From: Bacillota bacterium
GTDB taxonomy: Bacteria > Bacillota > UBA4882 > UBA10575
Assembly (NCBI GenBank): GCA_012727535.1
Contig: JAAYGU010000147.1
Location: 1 to 64,000, forward strand
Length of the DNA stretch: 64,000 nt
Reading direction: 5' to 3'
A program made the translations under genes and the position numbers. Below are positions 56,091-64,000 of the stretch, in pieces. The notes under the pieces are model-generated. The model saw only the letters and a program-made list of their open reading frames with translations. It did no database searches and was not told the origin of the DNA. Each line of letters begins with the position of its first letter. Positions within the stretch are counted from its first letter, which is position 1.

Positions 56091-57113
56091 TCATAAGAGC
56101 TTTATTCCGGCCTGCTGGCATTCCTTAATCATTTCCTCCGGCCAAACAGAAGCCTGCACCTCTCCAATATGCACTTTTTTGAGGAAATACATACAAAGAC
56201 GAGACTGCCCGATTCCTCCCCCAATGGTCGGGGGAAGCTCCCCTCTCAGTAGCGCACGGTGGTAATCGAGGGTCAGGCGTCCTTCACATCCCAATTCCCT
56301 GATCTGCTTGAGTAGACTTTCCTCATTGACCCGGATCCCCATGGAGGAGATCTCCATCGCTTTTTGTAGAGGGGAGTACCAGAGGATGAGATCGCCGTTT
56401 AACTCCCAGTCATCGTAATCAGGAGCCCGTCCGTCATGGCGCATCCCTGAGTTCATAATTCCCCCAATCTTCATAATAAATACCGCGCCCCACTCCTGCG
56501 CGATCACTTCTTCCCGTTCTTTCGGTGTCAAGTGCGGAAAACGCTCCTCCAACTCCTGCGCGGTAATGAACTTGATCTCCGGGGGTAGTTCCTGAGGTAG
56601 GTTTGGAAAATAACCCCTAATATACTCCTCGGTTGCGAGCAGCACCTGATAAATTTGTTTGACGGTTTGCTGTAAAGTAGCTATCGTCCGGTCCTCCGGG
56701 CGGAGAACTTTCTCCCAATCCCATTGGTCGACATAGATGGAATGCAGGTTATCTAATTCTTCATCTCGGCGAATGGCGTTCATATCTGTATACAAACCCT
56801 CGCCGTGGGTAAAACCATATTTTTTTAAGGCCATCCGTTTCCACTTAGCTAGGGATTGGACGATCTCGCACTGCTCCCCATTAATCCCTTTGACATCAAA
56901 ACTAACCGGTCGTTCCGTACCGGTCAGGTTATCGTTTAAGCCGGACTGCGGCCTGACAAACAAAGGGGCTGATACTCTAATTAAGCCCAACTCTTTAGCC
57001 AGGGTTTTCTCAAAATAGTCTTTAACCTTTTTAATGGCAATTTGCGTTTCTTTAAGCCCTAGGTACGACTGGTATCCTTCCGTTAAGATTAAAGAGTAGG
57101 GCGCTACTGTCAT
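56091..57113 (-). CDS. asnA: Aspartate-ammonia ligase (asparagine synthetase A)
   Basis: AsnA makes asparagine from aspartate, ammonia and ATP; the fold is that of class II aminoacyl-tRNA synthetases. The 340 residues show VRPQSGLNDNLTGTERPVSFD near 50, the WKRMALKKYGF segment and the C-terminal PPTIGGGIGQSRLCMYFL near 300. I chose ATG 57113 (ribosome site AGGAGGACA) over a start seven codons higher. No T-box or other leader is evident upstream. Confidence 0.97.
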   Translation of the reverse strand: MTVAPYSLILTEGYQSYLGLKETQIAIKKVKDYFEKTLAKELGLIRVSAPLFVRPQSGLNDNLTGTERPVSFDVKGINGEQCEIVQSLAKWKRMALKKYGFTHGEGLYTDMNAIRRDEELDNLHSIYVDQWDWEKVLRPEDRTIATLQQTVKQIYQVLLATEEYIRGYFPNLPQELPPEIKFITAQELEERFPHLTPKEREEVIAQEWGAVFIMKIGGIMNSGMRHDGRAPDYDDWELNGDLILWYSPLQKAMEISSMGIRVNEESLLKQIRELGCEGRLTLDYHRALLRGELPPTIGGGIGQSRLCMYFLKKVHIGEVQASVWPEEMIKECQQAGIKLL

Positions 57114-57260
57114 GAAATGTCCTCCTATCATCATGTAAGCAATAGAAAAAAAAAGAGCCTAGATAGTAAATCATTCTTTACTAACGTAAAAATTCCTTTT
57201 CTCAAGCCAAGAATTAGCTTTTACAATTATAAAGATTTTAAGACAAACGACGATTGGGAT

Positions 57261-58289
57261 TTATGCTAAACGCTTTTCAATTTTCAGGGGGGAATCAGCG
57301 TCTATTTCCTGAAAACTGCCTCTGGACTCTAAATACTCAACAATCGTTTTGGCCTTAGTAGCTTCCACCACCACTGCCGACTGCTGATCACTGAGTTGGA
57401 CAATACTCCCCACGGGATACAACGCCACCGATCGCCGGAGCGCCTTCACCACCTCCCGGTCGTATTGAGCAGGGCTCTCCGCCTCCAACTCACGTAACGC
57501 TTGTTCCGTCCAGACGGGCTCACGGTAGATCCGCTCTGAGATCATCGCATCAAAAGAGTCAGCAACCGCCACAATTTTAGAAAGAGGTATGATATCCCGA
57601 CTAATCAAGCCCAGCGGGTATCCGGAACCGTTCTCCCGTTCATGGTGCTGGTAAGCAATATTCGCGATTTTGATGGTAAAACCGGGCACGGCGCGCAGAA
57701 TTTCAAAGCCCTTCTTCGGGTGTTGTTTGACCTGGGCCGTATCACTGGTGGAAAACGTCTGAATTTTTTTCAGTGACGATTTCATATAAACCTTACCCAA
57801 ATCATGAAGGAAGGCACCGATCGCTAGTTCCTTAAGATCTTCCCACTCGAGTTTTAGCTCTTTTCCGATCAGGATGGAGAGGATGCAAACATTAAGAGAG
57901 TGATTGTACAGGTAATTATCGGGTGTTTTCAGATCAATCAGCGCAAACAAGCCGTCTTCTTTTTGGTGAACCTCGCGGATAATATCTTCAACCACAAAAC
58001 TGATCTGTTGGGCATTAAGAGTTTTGCGCTCGATTACCCGGATCAAGCAATCCCAGAGAATCTGCATCGCTTGAGAGCGCACCTTATCACTGACCAAACC
58101 GGTACAATCCCATTGTTCCTCATCCGATTCGTACACGTAAAGATGAGTGTATTTTAGATGCTGCAATCTTTTTATATAGGACGGAGTTAATCTGGTTCTT
58201 TTTTTTAAAAGAATTTTACCATTATTGCTAAAAATCGAGTGGGCAAGCAACATCTGTTCTGTGATCTCTTCTAGTGGTAAAAACCTCAT
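57261..58289 (-). CDS. HD-GYP domain c-di-GMP phosphodiesterase, second paralogue
   Basis: The same architecture as the gene at 43544-44575: an N-terminal MRFLPLEEITEQMLLAHSI domain, metal site FLHDLGKVYMKSSL near 157 and YQHHERENGSGYPLGL near 213. DGSGYP reads NGSGYP, a change at the Asp next to the GYP motif. The start ATG 58289 has GGTGAGG upstream; the open frame extends 16 codons higher. No sensor domain is seen. The pair suggests duplication within this genome region. Confidence 0.9.
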   Translation of the reverse strand: MRFLPLEEITEQMLLAHSIFSNNGKILLKKRTRLTPSYIKRLQHLKYTHLYVYESDEEQWDCTGLVSDKVRSQAMQILWDCLIRVIERKTLNAQQISFVVEDIIREVHQKEDGLFALIDLKTPDNYLYNHSLNVCILSILIGKELKLEWEDLKELAIGAFLHDLGKVYMKSSLKKIQTFSTSDTAQVKQHPKKGFEILRAVPGFTIKIANIAYQHHERENGSGYPLGLISRDIIPLSKIVAVADSFDAMISERIYREPVWTEQALRELEAESPAQYDREVVKALRRSVALYPVGSIVQLSDQQSAVVVEATKAKTIVEYLESRGSFQEIDADSPLKIEKRLA

Positions 58290-58438
58290 TTGCCTCACCC
58301 CACCCTTTACCTTATCCTCACTCTTTATGCTGTTCATAAAGAGTTATTCCAGAATTATATTTTCTTGTCCATTCAACTTTTTTCCTGCTAAAAATCTACT
58401 ATTTCCTGAATATAACAAAATGTTCATAATCCCCCGCT

Positions 58439-59728
58439 TTACCCCCGGATTAACTGAAAGAGATCATTGAACAAAACGAAAAAGCCCAACGACATCAGGA
58501 GGACAAAACCTAGCATGGAAATGGCTGCTTCTTTTTCGGGAGGAAGTGGTTTACCCCGCAGTGCTTCCAGACCAAATAGCAATAACCGTCCTCCGTCCAG
58601 CGCCGGTAAAGGTAGAAGATTGGTCGCTCCGATCGCCATACTGATCAAAGCGGAAATATTCAAGAGATTAAGCAGAATCAGGGCAGCGGTCGGACTATAA
58701 CTGACGGCCTCGCTCATGATACTGACAATCCGTACCGGTCCGGCCAGTTGGGTGATTGAGACCTTGCCTGTCACTAACCACCCAAGAGTAAAAATAACAC
58801 TACGGAGGGTAGAGTACATATAAACAGGTGGTTGCAGTATTGTCGCCCAGAAGCTCCCGCGCACAACCTGGAAAGAAAGTCCGGTATCATAGTAAGCCGT
58901 TCCTTTTTCCATCCGGGGTTGGATGGTCAGTTGCCGCTCCTCTCCTGCTCGGCGGAGCGTAACCGTCACCGGTTCGCCGTTTTTCCGGTGAAGGTAAGCA
59001 CTGAGCGCTTGCTTGTTGCTGATTGGTTCCTGATCTAAGGCAATGATCTGGTCACCCGGAAGCAGACCGGCTTGCTCAGCGGGCGAATCCGGCAAAATAT
59101 ATTCAATAATCGTTGAGCCTTCACCATAAGGTTCTCTGGCGCCAAAGCCTAAAATATAACGGTCCTCAGGAATAAGATGCGGGGTAAGGAGGGCCTGCCT
59201 TTTTTCTTTTCCCCGTTGATACTCGACAATACTTGGTTTTCCCTTGTTAATCGTCATAAACGTATAAAAATCCGCAGGCTGATAAACCTTTTTACCATCA
59301 TAACTAATCAGCCGGTCACCTCTTTGCAAACCGGCTTGGGCGGCGGGTGACCCTGGAGGGACGGTGTCCAGGAGATTAGAACTATAACCGCCCATAAAAA
59401 AGGCCAGAGTCAGAAAAAGCAACGCCGTCAGAAAGTTCATCAGCGGACCGGCAGCGACCACCGCCGCCCTGGCGGCGAGCGGCTTATTACTAAAGGACCG
59501 CTCGCTGTCGGAAGCCTCTTCTTCCCCCTCTAATTGCACAAAAGCCCCCACCGGAAAAAGCCGAAGTGAATAAATGGTTTCCCCTTTTTTTACTGAAAAT
59601 AACTTGGGCCCAAAAAACAATGAAAACTCTAAGACTTTAATATTAAAGCTTTTAGCCACTAAATAATGGCCTAATTCGTGTACGATCACAATTAAGTTTA
59701 AGGCTAAAATCGCGATCAGAATATTCAT
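58439..59728 (-). CDS. rseP: Site-2 membrane metalloprotease RseP/RasP
   Basis: RseP cleaves transmembrane segments of anti-sigma factors and leftover signal peptides. The zinc motif VIVHELGHYLVA is in the first helix, and NLLPLPALDGGRLLLF near 375 supplies the third ligand. Two PDZ domains lie between (PGSPAAQAGLQRGDRLISYDG and PDSPAEQAGLLPGDQIIALD). Length is about 429. The ATG at 59726-59728 is better spaced from AAAGGGGG than the ATG two codons earlier. Usual neighbours (dxr, cdsA) are not in the window. Confidence 0.95.
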   Translation of the reverse strand: MNILIAILALNLIVIVHELGHYLVAKSFNIKVLEFSLFFGPKLFSVKKGETIYSLRLFPVGAFVQLEGEEEASDSERSFSNKPLAARAAVVAAGPLMNFLTALLFLTLAFFMGGYSSNLLDTVPPGSPAAQAGLQRGDRLISYDGKKVYQPADFYTFMTINKGKPSIVEYQRGKEKRQALLTPHLIPEDRYILGFGAREPYGEGSTIIEYILPDSPAEQAGLLPGDQIIALDQEPISNKQALSAYLHRKNGEPVTVTLRRAGEERQLTIQPRMEKGTAYYDTGLSFQVVRGSFWATILQPPVYMYSTLRSVIFTLGWLVTGKVSITQLAGPVRIVSIMSEAVSYSPTAALILLNLLNISALISMAIGATNLLPLPALDGGRLLLFGLEALRGKPLPPEKEAAISMLGFVLLMSLGFFVLFNDLFQLIRG

Positions 59729-59914
59729 CCCCATCCCCCTTTAACGAGATTAGCAATCTTTGAGGGAATTACCTAATTACCTCAGTCGGGCTTAAACCTC
59801 ACAATTGCCGTCTTTATTTTTTAAAAACGCCCACCAGGCCTATTGGTTCCTACCAGTAATTAATTATTCTGTTAACTCAGTTCCCAGTCTACCAATTTAG
59901 AAGATAATTCATAC

Positions 59915-59948
59915 CAAAAAGAGAAGCGCCCCCAACCCGGGGACTCTG
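59915..59948 (-). terminator. Terminator after the small barrel gene
   Basis: Minus-strand AGAG.CCCC...GGGG....CTCT hairpin followed by TTTTTGG. The stem is interrupted, so strength is moderate. Confidence 0.6.
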
Positions 59949-59994
59949 AGCCTTCATCGGACTGAACTCTCTTCTATTACCGGAAACCAGATGA

Positions 59995-60489
59995 TTAATA
60001 GTGTATCCCAATCCCCATTTGGAAATTGAAGTTTTTTCCGGTATTATCGGCGACGGCCACTAACCCGCCGCGTAGATCCATGTTGTCCGCGAACTTAAAT
60101 CCGATCCCCATTTCCAGTAAAGCGCTCAAGTGATTATTGGCTAAGGAAATGTGGATATCACCCATTAAATTAATATTTTCGTCTAAGGGTAAGGAAGTGT
60201 TTACTCCGATAAATGGAGCTTCATTCACTACCCCCAACATAATCCCAAGATTAGAGTCATATTCGTATTTGGCGCTAACCAGCGTTGCCTCGTTATGAAT
60301 TTGTACATAAGCTGCAATCTCCGGAGTCAAGCCGTATTCGACCCCCAATTGCAACCCTTGATCTCCGATGAACAGGAGAGTAATCTCCCCACCTTTTTCC
60401 TGCACTTCAGCGGTGTTTAACCCTAAGGCGGCTCCAGGGATCAGAAGTAGACAGAGTGTTAGTAAAGAAATGAGCATTATTCTTTTCAT
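59995..60489 (-). CDS. Small secreted beta-barrel-like protein
   Basis: The 164-residue product has a signal peptide (MKRIMLISLLTLCLLLIPGAALG) and a mature part of about 140 residues. The mature part is composed of amphipathic strands (LQLGVEYGLTPEIAAYVQIH, LGIMLGVVNEAPFIGVNTSL, SALLEMGIGFKFADNMDLRG) and ends in the aromatic GIGIHY. It resembles small eight-stranded outer-membrane barrels of diderm Firmicutes in pattern, not in a recognised family. It has its own ribosome site (AAGGAGG) and a downstream terminator. Confidence 0.65.
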   Translation of the reverse strand: MKRIMLISLLTLCLLLIPGAALGLNTAEVQEKGGEITLLFIGDQGLQLGVEYGLTPEIAAYVQIHNEATLVSAKYEYDSNLGIMLGVVNEAPFIGVNTSLPLDENINLMGDIHISLANNHLSALLEMGIGFKFADNMDLRGGLVAVADNTGKNFNFQMGIGIHY

Positions 60490-60818
60490 TAATACGCCTC
60501 CTTAAGCTCCCATCCATCCTTCGCTCTCAATCAAAGTCATCTAGAAGGCAACCTCCGCCTATTTCCGCCTGTATTAAACGGAACTCTTATTTTAAGTATG
60601 ATCCTCAGGTCTTTTGATCCTTCTAGAAGGGAGCTGAAATTGAAAATATGTCCGTTGTTAACTGGATAAAGTTACTAATAATGGTAAGGTTTTTTCGCAA
60701 ACCAAGATGTCCTTCCTGTTGTAAAATCACATGCTGCTCACCCTTTTCCTCTGTTGTGTAGTTTAAAATAAAGATTCGCGTTCCGCATGGCCGTTACCTC
60801 TCTCCTCCAGCTAGGTAA
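60490..60818. other. Intergenic region without a gene
   Basis: A 329-nt stretch between the small barrel and the BNR-DUF4015 gene. It contains an inverted repeat CTAGAAGG / CCTTCTAG (about 60541-60548 and 60621-60629). No open frame with a ribosome site is seen; the barrel gene's promoter should lie here. Confidence 0.4.
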
Positions 60819-62816
60819 TTATTCCCTGCTCCCTTTGGCCGCGGTGTGCTCCGCCAGCAATTCTTTCAGCGACTTGTTCACCATATAGTAATGGTTGGAA
60901 TTATTCCAAAGAGTAAATCCGGGGGCAGTCGAGGAGAGCACCCCCCTGACTTGCCTTAACAAATAATCGGTATAAACCGGAGGGGTCATTCTTAACTCCC
61001 GTCCTGACAGGCGAAAGGCCTGGACATAAGGGCGAATGAGGCAGCCCTCCGTAACCAGCGTCTCGGCCCGGAAAGTCCCTTCCTGATAAATCAGCTCCGC
61101 CCTTTCCAGATAATCTTCACAAAGAAAATCAGATGGAAAATGAGAAGGATAATACATTGGACAGATCACATCAACATATTTAGAGAATAAACTAATATTC
61201 TGTCCCGTCCGGCCTTCCATCAGGTACCAACAGTTAAAACCATAAAGGTCCGTACTGATCGGGATCGAAAGGCGTTCCCGCGCCATGGCCAGAAAAGACT
61301 CCAATGCGTCAATCTTCTCGGCGCCTGGGGGTTGGTATCGATAGGAGCAGCGCGCCAAATCACCGTCGGTCGGAAACCTGATATAGTCGAATTGGATCTC
61401 ATCGATGCCCAGGGCTTGTAATTCTTCGGCTAACGCCAAATTATACTCCCAAACATCCCTGGAAAAAGGATCTACCCAGTGTTCTCTCTGGACGTAAGTC
61501 ACTTCCCCGGCGGCGTTTCGTTCCCTGACCAAATACCGCCAGGGTTGATTCTGCTCCTTTTCCCAGGCTGCATACTGATAATTATTATAACGGTAAAGAC
61601 AACTGTCTTTAAAGACTACCAGCCGCCCAATTATGTATAGATTTTCCGTTTTTGCTTTTTTAATGAGTTCCTGGATCTTGATTCTTGGTCGCACCGCGCC
61701 GATGGTGTGTGCCAGAGGCACTTTGGTATCATAGGTAACATAACCGGAGTCATCTTTGAAGTCAACGACCAACGAATTTAAACCGTTTTGTTTCAGGAAT
61801 TTGAGATGTTCATCTAGTCTTCTTCCCGCAGCAAAATCCGACCTTACATAAATGCCGAATTTACCCTCGGCCTTCGCCCTTCTTTCTGATGGTACTGCCC
61901 GCTCTTTCAGCCCCGATCGCGGATCTTCAACCGCTACTAACTTAAACTGCGGCCAGGAATAGAGCTCTACCCCCTCTGGTTGGGTAATCTGTAATAGCCA
62001 GTCAGTACGTTCTTGAGTAGCGCTTGCTAATCGGAAATAAAGGTTTTCGATCAGGGGCCGCTCCCTACTGAGGCTTAACGCCTCCCAGATCTTTAATGCT
62101 TTGTGGTATAAGTATAGACCATTTCCGAACCCGCAGGCAAAAAGGATCTTATCAGGGTTTTCCGGATGGTAAACAAGGGCAGAGATCGTTTCGTAATTTG
62201 TACTACTCAGGTTGAGAAAGGTCAAATCCCTCGATATCCTTGACCAGTTCTCCCCCAAATCTTTCGTTTCATATATACCATAAAAAGAGGTGCCCACCAA
62301 AATTTCTTCCGGATGATGTGGGGATAAGGCGACCGCCGTGACCGGACCGGCGTGAAAAGGAATTAGGCGCCAAGTTTCCCCCCGGTTTTCAGAGAGATAA
62401 AGACGGTCCATGGTGGAAAGAATCACCCGGTCCGGGTCAGCCGGATCAACCCCAAGCGCGGTTATGGAACGGACTTGTTCCCGCCGGAAAGGATAGACCA
62501 ATTTCCGTGGTAATCCGTTGTTATGCTGCACCCAACTCTTTCCGGCATCATTAGAGACAAAAAAACCCTCTTCTTCTGCGTAACCATACCAAAGTTCCGA
62601 GCCGGTTGGCAAAACAAAGGTTGGACCCTCCCCCAACTGCCCGAGTAATGGCCGCACGGCTGTAGAGACTTCTACCTCAGCCGTAGTCTCGATCTTTGCC
62701 GCCACTTTATCGACCATAACTGAATGCTTGTGGCCGATCGGAGCCCCCGCCGACCTGAATGGGGCAACCAGCAGAACCGCCAGACCAATCAATAAAAACC
62801 GCCTTCGTCGATTCAT
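60819..62816 (-). CDS. Secreted BNR-propeller and DUF4015 (putative glycosidase) fusion
   Basis: After a signal peptide (RRFLLIGLAVLLVAPFRSAGA) residues of about 60-260 form BNR/sialidase-type repeats (FFVSNDAGKSWVQ, LYLSENRGETWRL, IYETKDLGENWSR). From about 315 the chain matches DUF4015-type putative glycoside hydrolases (GIYVRSDFAAGRRLDEHL, LVVDFKDDSGYVTYDT, IDEIQFDYIRFPTDG, ICPMYYPSHF). The Asp residues in VVDFKDD and the FDYIRFP segment are family hallmarks. The substrate is unknown; family members are extracellular and may act on cell-wall or capsule sugars. The fusion to a BNR propeller is unusual to my knowledge. Confidence 0.85.
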   Translation of the reverse strand: MNRRRRFLLIGLAVLLVAPFRSAGAPIGHKHSVMVDKVAAKIETTAEVEVSTAVRPLLGQLGEGPTFVLPTGSELWYGYAEEEGFFVSNDAGKSWVQHNNGLPRKLVYPFRREQVRSITALGVDPADPDRVILSTMDRLYLSENRGETWRLIPFHAGPVTAVALSPHHPEEILVGTSFYGIYETKDLGENWSRISRDLTFLNLSSTNYETISALVYHPENPDKILFACGFGNGLYLYHKALKIWEALSLSRERPLIENLYFRLASATQERTDWLLQITQPEGVELYSWPQFKLVAVEDPRSGLKERAVPSERRAKAEGKFGIYVRSDFAAGRRLDEHLKFLKQNGLNSLVVDFKDDSGYVTYDTKVPLAHTIGAVRPRIKIQELIKKAKTENLYIIGRLVVFKDSCLYRYNNYQYAAWEKEQNQPWRYLVRERNAAGEVTYVQREHWVDPFSRDVWEYNLALAEELQALGIDEIQFDYIRFPTDGDLARCSYRYQPPGAEKIDALESFLAMARERLSIPISTDLYGFNCWYLMEGRTGQNISLFSKYVDVICPMYYPSHFPSDFLCEDYLERAELIYQEGTFRAETLVTEGCLIRPYVQAFRLSGRELRMTPPVYTDYLLRQVRGVLSSTAPGFTLWNNSNHYYMVNKSLKELLAEHTAAKGSRE

Positions 62817-62959
62817 TGCTACTCCGACTCCTTCAGTAAACCATTTTACCTACATTTTCTATAACTATATTAACTTCGGTGGTAATGGCCAAACTCCTCT
62901 TAATTGTCGGCCGTCCTCTACCTAGAAAATAGGGCGACTACTACTTAGTTAATGCCTAG

Positions 62960-64000
62960 TTATTTGAGATTCTCCGGATTTAAACAGGCCAGTTCCGGGA
63001 GGGTAAAAAGGCCGTCCTTCCGGATCAACCGGTCATCAAAATATATTTCACCCCCGCCGTATTCAGGACGTTGGATCAAGACTAAATCCCAATGGATCGC
63101 AGATTTATTCCCATTACTACATTCATCATAGCAAGAACCCGGTGTTAAATGGAGGCTACCGGTAATCTTCTCATCAAATAAAGTGTCTTTCATCGGAGTA
63201 AGAATATAGGGGTTGACTCCTAAAGCAAATTCCCCGATATACCTGGCCCCCTGGTCAGTATTGAGGAGTTCCTCAATTCGCTGCGGATCATTGGCGGTAG
63301 CATTAATAATCTTACCGTCTTTAAACTCCAGTACCACTCCTTCAAAGGTAAACCCATCATAAATTGAAGGAGTATTAAAGCTGATCTTACCGTTGAGCGA
63401 CTCTTTAACGGGCGCGGTAAAGATTTCGCCATCGGGTATATTGCGATGGCCGTCGCATTTGACCGCCGGAATTCCTTTGATCGAGAAAGCAAGGTCGGTC
63501 CCCGGCCCGGTAATCCGGACCCGCTCCGTCCGGTTCATCAGTTCTACCAACGGGTCCATCGCCTGTGACATTTTGGCATAATCTAGATTACAGACATTAA
63601 AATAAAAATCCTCAAACTGTTCGATGCTGGTGTTAGCCAATTGCGCCATCGCAGCATTAGGGTAACGTAATACACACCACTTGGTATGAGCAACTCGTTC
63701 TTCAAGATGGACGGGTTTTAGATAATAGTTCTGGTAGATCTGCAGTTTTTCCGCCGGCAAATCTGCCCACTCATTAACATTAGCGGGAGCTCTTACGCCA
63801 ATATAGGCATCCATCTCCTGCATACGTCTGCGGTCCCAGTCCGCTTGGGCTTTAACCTGGTTGACCTCAGCCTTTTTTAGCCATTCCCGCAGGAGCGAAT
63901 GGTTCTGCAGTGCTAAGTAGGGTACGCCCCCACTCAGGTATGTTGCGCGCACCAAAGCTTGAGCCAGCTCATCTGCCTTTCCTGTTACCTCAATTAAAAT
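62960..64000 (-). CDS. M29-family aminopeptidase, N-terminus cut by window end
   Basis: This is a metal-dependent aminopeptidase of the AmpS/PepS/AmpII group. The 347 visible residues run from ILIEVTGKADELAQALVRAT, at the window edge, to the stop at 62960. The catalytic region shows GPGTDLAFSIKG, RNIPDGEIFTAPVKESLNG, VLEFKDGKIINATA, IGEFALGVNPY, SCYDECSNGNKSAIHWDLVL and a final GEIYFDDRLIRKDGLF; these supply the Glu, His and Asp metal ligands. About 50-60 N-terminal residues are missing, beyond base 64000. No signal peptide is visible in what remains. Confidence 0.93.
   Translation of the reverse strand: MLIEVTGKADELAQALVRATYLSGGVPYLALQNHSLLREWLKKAEVNQVKAQADWDRRRMQEMDAYIGVRAPANVNEWADLPAEKLQIYQNYYLKPVHLEERVAHTKWCVLRYPNAAMAQLANTSIEQFEDFYFNVCNLDYAKMSQAMDPLVELMNRTERVRITGPGTDLAFSIKGIPAVKCDGHRNIPDGEIFTAPVKESLNGKISFNTPSIYDGFTFEGVVLEFKDGKIINATANDPQRIEELLNTDQGARYIGEFALGVNPYILTPMKDTLFDEKITGSLHLTPGSCYDECSNGNKSAIHWDLVLIQRPEYGGGEIYFDDRLIRKDGLFTLPELACLNPENLK

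Overview
The window looks like a chromosomal contig from a spore-forming Firmicute that also has an outer membrane. The Firmicute signal is the class III stress operon ctsR-mcsA-mcsB-clpC followed by radA, disA, carD, a PIN-TRAM gene (yacL) and a fused ispDF, all on the minus strand. Sporulation-type genes (yabP, spoIID, yyaC) are present. At the same time there are at least three signal-peptide-bearing beta-barrel candidates (27.1, 36.1 and 60.0 kb). This combination, with roughly balanced GC content, fits diderm Firmicutes such as Limnochordia/Hydrogenispora-type lineages; that placement is inference. The first 20 bases resemble a Nextera transposon end, so the contig begins inside serA right after adapter sequence.

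Layout. 0-4.5 kb: branched-chain amino-acid genes ilvB-ilvN-ilvC from a good sigma-A promoter, then serA under its own promoter and T-box leader. 4.6-6.6 kb: a GH2-like protein that has lost both catalytic glutamates. 6.8-10.9 kb: thiBPQ-type thiamine ABC transporter behind a TPP riboswitch. 10.9-21.4 kb: ispDF, yacL, carD, disA, radA and the ctsR operon; clpC carries a -1 frameshift. 21.5-26.7 kb: a LysM-M23 peptidase with an in-frame stop, rho, an HDOD protein, cheB and a secreted protein. 27-30 kb: an envelope pair, metallopeptidase-propeller plus Omp85-like barrel. 30-35.7 kb: yabP, spoIID, mazG, yyaC, a ROK glucokinase and a sugar-ABC ATPase. 36-43.5 kb: a porin-like protein, uvrC, a BASS transporter and a B12-dependent ribonucleotide reductase. 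43.5-54.5 kb: HD-GYP, tldD-tldE, ogt, a two-gene drug ABC exporter behind a short leader peptide and attenuator, a patatin and a broken SMP-30 gene. 54.6-64 kb: asnS-asnA, a second HD-GYP, rseP, a small barrel, a BNR-DUF4015 fusion and a partial M29 aminopeptidase.

The most unusual content is in intergenic DNA. Three copies (26.9, 37.7 and 47.8 kb) of a 193-213 nt element share a core and fold into the same nested helices. The arms differ in sequence but stay complementary (P1, P2, P3, P4 and P6 all show compensatory changes). Two hairpins expose GGA/AGGAGG loops. Each copy lies on the strand opposite to both neighbouring genes. This looks like a dispersed structured RNA or repeat family that I do not recognise. 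A partial copy of its 3' part lies next to the second copy, and a fourth, only loosely similar, palindromic element lies at 0.9 kb.

Three genes (clpC, the M23 peptidase and SMP-30) each carry exactly one disabling lesion in an otherwise intact frame. These need checking against reads before being treated as biology.
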